From contig CAZIDG010000002.1 in the NCBI GenBank assembly GCA_964538065.1, positions 1 through 64,000 of the forward strand: 64,000 nt of DNA, written 5' to 3'. The notes under the pieces are model-generated. The model had not been told where the DNA came from, made no database searches, and worked only from the letters and a program-made list of their open reading frames with translations. The DNA is from G963664225 sp964538065 (lineage in GTDB: Bacteria; Verrucomicrobiota; Verrucomicrobiia; Limisphaerales; UBA1319). Both the position numbers and the translations under genes were made by a program. Below, in pieces: positions 1 through 6,673 of this stretch (the stretch's first letter is position 1; each line of letters opens with the position of its first letter).

Positions 1-1025
1 ATTTTCGCTTTCAGTGCAATGGTGAGGACGTTCTCCATTTGGAAATTGCGCTGGGTTATCAGCATCGTGGAATTGAAAGGACGCTGGTGGCCGGGCCTCA
101 TCGCTCCACGCTGAATCAGATGGAAGTCATCGCCGGGGATACGACCATCGGGCATGCCACTGCGCATGCGATGGTGATGGAAGCGCTGGCAGGGCAGGAG
201 GCTTCCTTGCGCGGACAGTGGTTGCGATCGATTGCGTTGGAGTTGGAGCGTCTGGCTAATCACACGGGTGATCTTGGCGCGCTTGCCAATGATGTTGCCT
301 TTCTGCCCACGTCTTCCGCCTGTGGCAAATTGCGTGGTGATTTTCTTAACCTCACCGCACTGATCTGTGGCAATCGTTTTGGGCGTGGCCTTATCCGTCC
401 TGGCGGCTGTAAGTTCGATTTGGAAGCGCCCCGCCTGGCCGATCTTCTCAAGAAGTTGGGGACCATTCTTACGCAGGTGGATGAGGCTGCTGGATGGTTC
501 TGGGATTCCAATGCTGTTCGTGCGCGTTTTGAAGGAGTTGGCACGGTCATGGCCGAACAGGCTTCAGAGATGGGGATGGTGGGGGTGGCGGCCCGCGCGT
601 CAGGGCTTGTTCGCGACGTGCGCTTCGATCATCCGGCCGGTTGGTACCGGTTGGCCCAGGTTCCCGTTGCGGTATGGCCTGGAGGTGATGTGTTCGCCCG
701 AGCCCGGGTGCGCTGGCTGGAAATACAGCGCACAGGACAATATTTGAAGGAGCAATTGGCGGCGGCTCCCGAGGGGGATGTGCGCCAGGACATTGGAGTG
801 CTTGCACCCAATAGCCTGGCTGTGGGACTGGTTGAGGGCTGGCGGGGGGAGATATGCCATGTCACCCTCACGGATGCAAAAGGATGTTTCCGCGCCTATA
901 AAATCACCGATCCCTCGTTTCATAACTGGGCCGGTCTGGCGCTGGCATTGCGTGGCCAGGCCATCTCCGATTTTCCGATTTGTAATAAAAGCTTCAACCT
1001 ATCCTATTGTGGATTTGACCTGTAG
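1..1025 (+). CDS. NiFe-hydrogenase large-subunit-like (Ehr/NuoD-type) protein, 5' truncated by window edge
   Basis: The frame is already open at the window edge (first full codon at 3, reading FRFQCNGEDVLHLEIALGYQHRGIE), so the N-terminus lies outside. The fold is that of group 4 hydrogenase large subunits and complex I NuoD: G-Y-Q-H-R-G-I-E, a helical core with LELERLANHTGDLGAL, then NRFGRGLIRPGG. The L1 motif that normally supplies two nickel-binding cysteines (C-G-x-C) reads AGDTTIGHATAHA and has none. The C-terminal L2 region reads PICNKSFNLSYCGFDL instead of D-P-C-x-x-C-x-x-R. That pattern matches energy-converting-hydrogenase-related complexes, which are thought to couple electron transfer to ion pumping without H2 chemistry. 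The next gene starts 2 bases after the stop and encodes the matching NuoB-like subunit. Family assignment is good; the redox partners are unknown. Confidence 0.85.
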   Translation, partial: FRFQCNGEDVLHLEIALGYQHRGIERTLVAGPHRSTLNQMEVIAGDTTIGHATAHAMVMEALAGQEASLRGQWLRSIALELERLANHTGDLGALANDVAFLPTSSACGKLRGDFLNLTALICGNRFGRGLIRPGGCKFDLEAPRLADLLKKLGTILTQVDEAAGWFWDSNAVRARFEGVGTVMAEQASEMGMVGVAARASGLVRDVRFDHPAGWYRLAQVPVAVWPGGDVFARARVRWLEIQRTGQYLKEQLAAAPEGDVRQDIGVLAPNSLAVGLVEGWRGEICHVTLTDAKGCFRAYKITDPSFHNWAGLALALRGQAISDFPICNKSFNLSYCGFDL

Positions 1026-1027
1026 CC

Positions 1028-1831
1028 ATGTTTGCCCTTGATGCCATCACACACCGCCTCCGGTTCGGTTGCCAGACCATGGCATATCCGAAGGGGCCTG
1101 CACCTGCTTTGCCTGACCGGCATGGCGGTGCCTTGAGAGTGGAATCCGCCTTGTGCAAACAGGGCTGTTCCTCTTGTGTGGAAGCATGCCCCTCGAATGC
1201 CATTTCCAAAACGGCCTCAGAGCCCATCTCGCTCGATCTGGGCAAATGCATCTTCTGCGGGACTTGTGTTGAATCGTGTCCAACACATGCAATAACGCAC
1301 ACCCGTGACCATCGCATGGCTGTGAATGGACGCGCAGACCTTGTTATTGGCAAGCCGGGTGAGGAGGAGTTGCGTCTTGCTTCAGCTTTGGATGCCAAAA
1401 TGCGAAAACTGTTTGGCCGGTCATTGAGGCTGCGGCAGGTTAGTGCGGGAGGATGCAATGCCTGTGAGGCTGACGTGAATGTACTGGGGACGATTGGCTG
1501 GGACCTTGGCAGGTTCGGAATCCAGTTTGTGGCATCTCCGCGTCATGCTGATGGAGTGCTCATCACCGGACCGGTGAGTCGCAATATGGAATTGGCCCTT
1601 AAGAAAACGTACGATGCCGTTCCATCACCCAAGCTGGTAATAGCTGTGGGTGCGTGTGCCATCTCGGGTGGCATGTTTGCCGATCATCCTGAGGTCAACG
1701 CCGGAGCGGGTGGCATTGTCCCGGTAACGGTTTTTATTCCCGGATGTCCGCCCCATCCCATAACGATCCTGGATGGATTATTGCGCATGTTGGGACGCCT
1801 CGAATCACAAGAAAAGGGAGGGGTGGCCTGA
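1028..1831 (+). CDS. Ferredoxin / NuoB-like small subunit fusion of Ehr-type complex
   Basis: This 267-residue protein combines two electron-carrying modules. Residues 40-90 are an 8Fe ferredoxin with cysteines C43, C47, C50, C54 (spacing C-x3-C-x2-C-x3-C-P) and C74, C77, C80, C84 (classic C-x2-C-x2-C-x3-C-P). Residues 135-260 are a NuoB/hydrogenase small-subunit domain holding the ligands of the proximal [4Fe-4S] cluster: C143 and C146 (GGCNACE), C210 (GACAISGG) and C240 (PGCPPHP). In hydrogenases 3 and 4 these are usually separate proteins (HycF/HyfH and HycG/HyfI). The gene follows the large-subunit-like gene by 2 bases and probably ends the operon. It is likely a peripheral subunit on the cytoplasmic face of a membrane complex whose membrane subunits would lie upstream of the window. 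Confidence 0.85.
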   Translation: MFALDAITHRLRFGCQTMAYPKGPAPALPDRHGGALRVESALCKQGCSSCVEACPSNAISKTASEPISLDLGKCIFCGTCVESCPTHAITHTRDHRMAVNGRADLVIGKPGEEELRLASALDAKMRKLFGRSLRLRQVSAGGCNACEADVNVLGTIGWDLGRFGIQFVASPRHADGVLITGPVSRNMELALKKTYDAVPSPKLVIAVGACAISGGMFADHPEVNAGAGGIVPVTVFIPGCPPHPITILDGLLRMLGRLESQEKGGVA

Positions 1832-2000
1832 TGTGTAACAATTTCAATGATAATATGTTGCGCGACTATTGGGCTTTGTTAAGTCCAAATCCCGTACAGC
1901 GGGAGTGCATGGTCCTGCAGCTTTGTATTTGTAAAAAACTTGCTTTTAAAAACGCTGGGAGCATTAATTATAGAACCCAGCATAACGTCGGAAAGAACGC

Positions 2001-2402
2001 ATGAATAACGTGATTGAACACCTGTATCGCCTCCAGCAGTTGGAGATGGGGGATGGCATTGCTTCACCTGAAAACGCCGCTGAAATCAAGCGCTTGCGCG
2101 AGCTTATTCCACCGCAGATCCAAGGTCACTATGATCGGTTGCGGGCCAGGGGGAAGAAGGGGGTTTCAATGGTAAGGGGTGGCGTGTGTACCGAATGTCA
2201 CATGAAACTCGCCTCAGGTTTGAACGCGGAATGCTTGCGCGCTGAGGATATCATGATCTGCGATAGTTGTAGTCGCTATCTCCTTGCGGATAAGGAAGAA
2301 CCGATTCCTCAGGCTACACCGGTCGTAGAAGAGAAACCAGCCACGCCCAAAAAGCCTCGTGCAAAACGCGTTAAGAAGGTGGCGGCTCCAGAAGCCCAAT
2401 AG
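2001..2402 (+). CDS. Short zinc-ribbon protein (CT398-like C-terminal domain)
   Basis: A 133-residue protein whose core is a C4 zinc ribbon: C63 and C66 in C-T-E-C-H-M-K-L, then C87 and C90 in I-C-D-S-C-S-R-Y-L. The same C-x2-C-H-M-K-L signature occurs in the longer protein at 24701-25429, so the two are paralogues. This copy lacks the long coiled coil of the family and keeps only about 50 residues before the ribbon. The C-terminus is a basic Lys/Pro/Ala tail typical of nucleic-acid contact, though that is an inference. A purine-rich GGAAAG lies about 7 bases before the ATG. The upstream 170 bases carry no gene, and a hairpin terminator follows. Function is unknown for the family. Confidence 0.75.
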   Translation: MNNVIEHLYRLQQLEMGDGIASPENAAEIKRLRELIPPQIQGHYDRLRARGKKGVSMVRGGVCTECHMKLASGLNAECLRAEDIMICDSCSRYLLADKEEPIPQATPVVEEKPATPKKPRAKRVKKVAAPEAQ

Positions 2403-2434
2403 ACGGCATTCATTTTAAGGATGATTTTCAACGC

Positions 2435-2465
2435 AAAGCGCCCCCGACTATGAGGGCGCTTTGTT
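2435..2465 (+). terminator. Hairpin terminator after zinc-ribbon gene
   Basis: Nine-base-pair stem AAAGCGCCC/GGGCGCTTT with a loop of about ten bases, starting 32 bases after the stop. The T-run is short (TTTGTT), so efficiency is uncertain. Confidence 0.6.
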
Positions 2466-2504
2466 CGTATATGTGTCCTGAAAGACACCTGCACACTTGA
2501 TGAA

Positions 2505-2534
2505 AAGGGCGTTGGAATTCATTCCAACGCCCTT
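2505..2534 (-). terminator. Rho-independent terminator of the aminotransferase gene
   Basis: Near-perfect inverted repeat with 14-base arms (AAGGGCGTTGGAAT and its complement) around a 2-base centre. On the minus strand it is followed by TTTTC. It lies 22 bases past the aminotransferase stop. Confidence 0.8.
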
Positions 2535-2556
2535 GAAGTCGATAATATCGCGGAGA

Positions 2557-3645
2557 TTATAACTGCTTTATCGCAGCGTCGAGTGCCGCATACAGCTCTT
2601 TCATGGTGGCCTCGGTTTCGTCACCCATGTTTGAAATGCGGAAGGTCGTTCCCTTGATTTTGCCGTACCCACCATCAATGAGGAATCCTTGGTCTTTCAC
2701 AAGTTTCTGAAGCTTGGGCACATCCACCACACGGCCGCCGGGCCGCGCACCATTGCTCACGCAGGTGAGGGTGACAGATTCATAACCCGGTTCGGGGAAC
2801 AGGTTGAATCCGTGACCTTTGGCCCAATTGCGTGTCATTTGTGCCAGTTTGGCATGACGTGCGAATCGATTTTCGATCCCTTCAGCATAGAAATCGTCGA
2901 GCTTGGATTCGAGTGCGAAGACATGCGCAATGCTGGGTGTGCTGGGGGTCATGTTGGCCTCCCCATTCTTCTCGAATTCGAGGAAGTCGAAGTAGTAGCC
3001 GCGGTCCTTCTGAGTTGCAGCCTTGGCCAGGGCGGCCTTCGAACATGTGAAGACCGACAGGCCTGGCGGCATCGCAAAGGCCTTTTGAGTGCCGGCCAGA
3101 AGGACATCGATGCCCAGTTCGTCAAAACGAATGGGCGTGGCTGACATGGAGCTGACAGAATCCACGATGAACATGACATCGGGGTATTTGCGCTTGAGGG
3201 CGGCAATCTCAGCCAGGGGACTCATGACACCTGTGGAGGTCTCATTATGGATAAGGGTAAGGGCGTCGAATTGACCCGAGGCGAGTTTGGCATCAATGGC
3301 CTCGGCGCGGATGGGGCTTCCCCACTCGACCTGGAGGGCTTCGGCTTCCTTGCCGCAACGGCGTGAAACATCGAGCCACTTGTCAGAGAAGGCGCCATTC
3401 ATGCAGCAGAGCACCTTGCGGGACACCAGATTACGCAGCGAACCTTCCATGATGCCCCATGCAGAGGAGGTACACAGATAGACGCGTTGCTTGGTGAAAA
3501 GCAGAGATTGAAGCCGGGGTTGAATCCGGGCGTAGAGATCCTTAAAGCCTTGTCCGCGATGTCCGATCATGGGCGACGAAAAGGCCTTGAACGTTTTCTG
3601 GCTGACCTCAACCGGGCCAGGAATATGCAATTTTACGTGTGCCAT
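2557..3645 (-). CDS. Class V PLP aminotransferase (alanine-glyoxylate / serine-pyruvate type)
   Basis: A 362-residue fold-type I enzyme. The N-terminus HIPGPVEVS and M-I-G-H-R are typical of the alanine-glyoxylate, serine-pyruvate and phosphoserine-like aminotransferases. The acidic PLP partner sits in MFIVDSVSSMSA and the Schiff-base lysine in A-G-T-Q-K-A-F-A-M-P-P-G. H-N-E-T-S-T-G-V matches the substrate-side loop of this family. It would move an amino group between alanine or serine and a 2-oxo acid such as glyoxylate or pyruvate. The true donor and acceptor cannot be read from sequence. The gene is divergent from ispF across about 105 bases and ends at a strong terminator. Confidence 0.85.
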   Translation of the reverse strand: MAHVKLHIPGPVEVSQKTFKAFSSPMIGHRGQGFKDLYARIQPRLQSLLFTKQRVYLCTSSAWGIMEGSLRNLVSRKVLCCMNGAFSDKWLDVSRRCGKEAEALQVEWGSPIRAEAIDAKLASGQFDALTLIHNETSTGVMSPLAEIAALKRKYPDVMFIVDSVSSMSATPIRFDELGIDVLLAGTQKAFAMPPGLSVFTCSKAALAKAATQKDRGYYFDFLEFEKNGEANMTPSTPSIAHVFALESKLDDFYAEGIENRFARHAKLAQMTRNWAKGHGFNLFPEPGYESVTLTCVSNGARPGGRVVDVPKLQKLVKDQGFLIDGGYGKIKGTTFRISNMGDETEATMKELYAALDAAIKQL

Positions 3646-3713
3646 ATTTGTTGGGCAAATGATTCTTGATAACCAGTTCGAAAAAGCGAGCTTTTTTAAA
3701 CCAAATAATTTTC

Positions 3714-3742
3714 TTGGTACCCATTTACAGTCATCTTAATAT
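3714..3742 (+). promoter_or_regulatory. Sigma70-type promoter of ispF, probably leaderless transcript
   Basis: TTGGTA (3714-3719), a 17-base spacer and TAATAT (3737-3742). Transcription would begin at about 3749-3751, on or next to the ispF ATG at 3751, which has no Shine-Dalgarno sequence. Confidence 0.55.
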
Positions 3743-3750
3743 TTCCAAAT

Positions 3751-4230
3751 ATGGTTCACTGCGGCATTGGCTATGATGTACACCGGTTGGTCGAAGGACG
3801 TCCGCTGGTGCTGGGAGGCGTTACCATTCCCCATGATCGCGGTTTGGATGGCCATTCGGATGCGGATGCCTTGATGCATGCGATCTGCGATGCTGTCCTG
3901 GGGGCGCTGGGGGAGAGCGACATTGGTCATTTTTTCCCAAATTCGGATCCGCGCTGGCGTAACGCTCCCAGCCGGCTTTTTCTTGAAGAAGCAGCGCGGC
4001 AGGTGCATGGGCGCTCAGGCCGTATTGTGAACATCGATGCCACCTTGATTGCAGAGCAACCCAAAATCATGCCCCATGTGGCTGCCATGAAGGAACGGGT
4101 GGCGGCGGCGTTGGGAATTGAGGCCAGGAAGGTGGGCATCAAGGCGACCACGAATGAAAAGATGGGCTTCCTGGGACGCCAGGAAGGAATTGCAGCAATG
4201 GCAGTGGCATCCGTGGATTTACCGGAATAA
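3751..4230 (+). CDS. ispF: 2-C-methyl-D-erythritol 2,4-cyclodiphosphate synthase
   Basis: This 159-residue enzyme has the usual family length and makes MEcPP from CDP-ME-2-phosphate in the MEP isoprenoid pathway. The divalent-metal ligands are visible as D9 and H11 in G-Y-D-V-H-R-L and H43 in L-M-H-A-I-C-D. The conserved loops D-G-H-S-D-A-D-A and D-I-G-H-F-F-P are intact, as is the C-terminal K-A-T-T-N-E-K-M-G-F-L-G-R motif that binds the cytidine moiety. The start has no Shine-Dalgarno sequence and lies at the predicted transcription start. The next small gene begins 2 bases after the stop, so the genes are co-transcribed. Confidence 0.97.
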   Translation: MVHCGIGYDVHRLVEGRPLVLGGVTIPHDRGLDGHSDADALMHAICDAVLGALGESDIGHFFPNSDPRWRNAPSRLFLEEAARQVHGRSGRIVNIDATLIAEQPKIMPHVAAMKERVAAALGIEARKVGIKATTNEKMGFLGRQEGIAAMAVASVDLPE

Positions 4231-4232
4231 TC

Positions 4233-4502
4233 ATGGCAAAAGCGGAAATAAGTTGGAAACGGACCGACGAGTTTGGAATAAAGTGGCAGGTCTATGCCCA
4301 CCACGTGGGAGATCGGTGGATTTTTTACTCGCGCGAAAAGCGTTTCGATGAGTGGCAGGAGGTGGAGAATCCCCCCTTGGAGGACTGGTTAAGCCTGTTG
4401 GATGCTGTGAAACGGAGAATTGGCAGGTTGCTGATGCGTCCGGAGGAGGCCGTGCGCCTGACGAAGACCATCAAGGAAAAGTTCCCGGACTATGTTGAAT
4501 AA
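4233..4502 (+). CDS. Small hypothetical protein in the ispF operon
   Basis: An 89-residue soluble protein that I do not recognise. The N-terminal half is rich in Trp, Tyr and basic residues with alternating hydrophobic positions (WQVYAHHVGDRWIFYSREKRFDEW), suggesting a small antiparallel sheet. The C-terminal half looks helical (DWLSLLDAVKRRIGRLL). It starts 2 bases after ispF and its stop abuts the ATG of the next gene directly, so it sits in a compact three-gene operon and is very probably translated. No catalytic motif or signal peptide is visible. Confidence 0.7.
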   Translation: MAKAEISWKRTDEFGIKWQVYAHHVGDRWIFYSREKRFDEWQEVENPPLEDWLSLLDAVKRRIGRLLMRPEEAVRLTKTIKEKFPDYVE

Positions 4503-5261
4503 ATGAAATCGAGACCTCTCATTTTGGTGACACCCTGCACTCAACGGCAGGGTGCTGAATTTGAAGATGTTTCTCTAAGTCTTTCGCAGCGTTACACAAA
4601 GGCGATCCAGACAGCGGGTGGGCTTTCATGGGTGCCTCCGATCGACATGACACCTCAGGAGATTCACGAATGCGTTCGCCGCAGTGATGGTGTGCTTCTA
4701 ACGGGGGGGAATGATGTAGCCACAGAATTGTACACGCCAAGTCTTCCCGACAGTCTGAGGACGAAAACCAAGGGTGCGGATCATGCCCGGGACTTGATGG
4801 AGTTGGAACTCATTAAGGCCGTGTTTGATCAGCGTAAACCGTTGTTGGCCATCTGCCGGGGGCAGCAGATTGTGAATGTGGCCTTCGGAGGAACGCTTTT
4901 GGTGGATATCCCAACGCAACTCGTTGGCGCGCTCGATCATAAACGCATGGACCGGAAGGATGTCCTGGTCCATAAAGTTGCCTTGGCAACCGATAGCATA
5001 CTTGCTAGAGTTACTCACAAGACGGTACTGATGGTGAATAGTGCACACCATCAGGCGGTAGATCGAGTGGCAAAGCCGTTCCGCATCAGCGCGGTCAGCC
5101 CTGATGGTGTAATTGAAGGACTGGAACTGAGACCCGAGGATTTAGGGTTGCTTCCTTACTTCCTGGCGGTTCAGTTTCATCCTGAGCGGTTGTTTGACAA
5201 GCACGCAGAGTTTCTGGATATGTTCCGTGATTTCGTGGAGGCCAGCCATCCGCGAGGTTAA
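4503..5261 (+). CDS. Class I glutamine amidotransferase-like hydrolase (peptidase C26, PuuD family)
   Basis: A 252-residue protein related to gamma-glutamyl-GABA hydrolase PuuD. The nucleophilic cysteine is in A-I-C-R-G-Q-Q, where R-G-Q is the family variant of the nucleophile elbow. The His-Glu partners are in V-Q-F-H-P-E-R. D-G-V-L-L-T-G-G-N-D-V is the conserved glycine loop. Members hydrolyse gamma-glutamyl amides such as gamma-glutamyl-GABA. No other putrescine-degradation gene is nearby, so the substrate is open. The ATG follows the stop of the preceding gene with no gap. Confidence 0.88.
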   Translation: MKSRPLILVTPCTQRQGAEFEDVSLSLSQRYTKAIQTAGGLSWVPPIDMTPQEIHECVRRSDGVLLTGGNDVATELYTPSLPDSLRTKTKGADHARDLMELELIKAVFDQRKPLLAICRGQQIVNVAFGGTLLVDIPTQLVGALDHKRMDRKDVLVHKVALATDSILARVTHKTVLMVNSAHHQAVDRVAKPFRISAVSPDGVIEGLELRPEDLGLLPYFLAVQFHPERLFDKHAEFLDMFRDFVEASHPRG

Positions 5262-5269
5262 GTTATTTT

Positions 5270-6607
5270 ATGAACGAGAAAATCATGGTCGTGGACGATG
5301 AGCAGGAGGTGCGCACATTATTGTGCACCATCCTGAAGCGGGCCAACTATGAAGTATCTGAGGCCGCCGACGGGGCCTCGTTGAAGAATGCGTTTGAGAC
5401 CGCCCAACCGGACGTTATTTTACTCGATCTCAAATTGAGCGATGCCGAGGGTTTGGATCTGCTGCCACTGGTCAAAAAAACATGGCCCACCACCGAGGTG
5501 ATTATTTTGACCGGATTTGCAACCATCGATGCCGCCGTAACGGCAACGAAACTGGGTGCCTATGATTTTCAACAGAAGCCGTTTGATTCCAAGTCGCTCT
5601 TGCTTTCAGTGGAGCGCGCGCTGGAACACAAGCAACTGACCGAGGAAACCAACTCCTTGCGGCAGGCATTGGCCTCGATGAGCGGAGGGGCTGCGCCGAT
5701 TTTCCAGAGTCCGGCAATGAAGGCGGTGGTTCGCACGGCCGAGCGGGTGGCCCCAAGCGACGTCTCTGTGTTGATCACAGGCGAAAGCGGCACAGGCAAG
5801 GAAGTCATTTCCGACCTGCTGCATGCCTTGAGTCCTCGCAGCAAAGGGCCGTTTGTGAAGGTCAATTGTGCTGCACTGCCCAGGGAACTGATCGAGAGCG
5901 AACTGTTCGGATCAGTCAAAGGAGCCTATACCGGGGCTCAGAGTGACCGCGAGGGTTTGTTCCGCCAGGCTGAGAATGGTACACTCCTGCTGGATGAATT
6001 ATCGGAAATGCCGATCGATACCCAAAGCAAACTGCTGCGGGTTTTGCAGGAAAAGGAATATCGCCCTGTGGGAGGGCGCATCAGCTACAAGGCGGACTGC
6101 CGGATCATAGCATCCACCAACCGCATTCCGGAGGAGGCCATCAAGGAGGGCAAGCTGCGCGAGGATTTGTACTACCGGATCAGCGCCATCAATATCCAAC
6201 TCACACCTCTGCGCGAAAGGCGGGAGGATATCATGCCACTGGCCAATGCGTTTCTGAAGCGCTATGCAGCACAGGCAGGCCGGGTTATTAATGGTTTTAC
6301 GCCTCTGGCGGCAGAGCGATTGCGCAAGCATGACTGGCCGGGCAATGTGCGACAGTTGCAGAATGAGATCCAGCGGGCTGTGTTGATGTGCGAAGGCAAC
6401 ATGGTGGATGCACAGGATTTGTCGATCAACACTGCTCCGGCCACGCAGAGTGACGAGGAGTTGACGCTCATGGAAGCCATGGAGCGGAACACCATTGTTC
6501 AAATCCTCACTGAAACCCGTGGCAACAAGCTGGAAACAGCCCGCCGCCTGGGCATTGGCCGTCAGACCTTGTATAACAAGATCAAGTCCTACGGCATCGA
6601 GACGTAG
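5270..6607 (+). CDS. NtrC-family sigma54-dependent response regulator
   Basis: A 445-residue three-domain regulator. Residues 1-120 are a receiver with acidic pocket D9/D10, phospho-acceptor D53 and K103. Residues 142-380 are the AAA+ domain with Walker A GESGTGKE at 171-178, the sigma54-contact loop GAYTGA (Tyr for Phe) at 218-223, and Walker B LLLDE at 239-243. The C-terminus is a Fis-type helix-turn-helix (ETARRLGIGRQTLYNKIKSYG). On phosphorylation such proteins open sigma54-RNA polymerase complexes. No partner histidine kinase adjoins it, so the signal is unknown. It begins 8 bases after the amidotransferase and may be co-transcribed. Confidence 0.93.
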   Translation: MNEKIMVVDDEQEVRTLLCTILKRANYEVSEAADGASLKNAFETAQPDVILLDLKLSDAEGLDLLPLVKKTWPTTEVIILTGFATIDAAVTATKLGAYDFQQKPFDSKSLLLSVERALEHKQLTEETNSLRQALASMSGGAAPIFQSPAMKAVVRTAERVAPSDVSVLITGESGTGKEVISDLLHALSPRSKGPFVKVNCAALPRELIESELFGSVKGAYTGAQSDREGLFRQAENGTLLLDELSEMPIDTQSKLLRVLQEKEYRPVGGRISYKADCRIIASTNRIPEEAIKEGKLREDLYYRISAINIQLTPLRERREDIMPLANAFLKRYAAQAGRVINGFTPLAAERLRKHDWPGNVRQLQNEIQRAVLMCEGNMVDAQDLSINTAPATQSDEELTLMEAMERNTIVQILTETRGNKLETARRLGIGRQTLYNKIKSYGIET

Positions 6608-6673
6608 TCCACAGGGATTGCATCATCTGTGAGCTGTTTCCCTTGCAGGCAATAGCCGGGGGAAATGGATGGC

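Noticed and set aside
1744..2004. 86-residue frame overlapping the end of the ferredoxin-NuoB gene
   Set aside because: It reuses the other gene's coding sequence, has no ribosome site and no recognisable motif; its tail merely covers the 170-base gap before the zinc-ribbon gene.
6608..6673. TTTCCC/GGGAAA pair between the NtrC-type regulator and the PQQ-like gene as a terminator
   Set aside because: Only six pairs, a long loop and no T-run.
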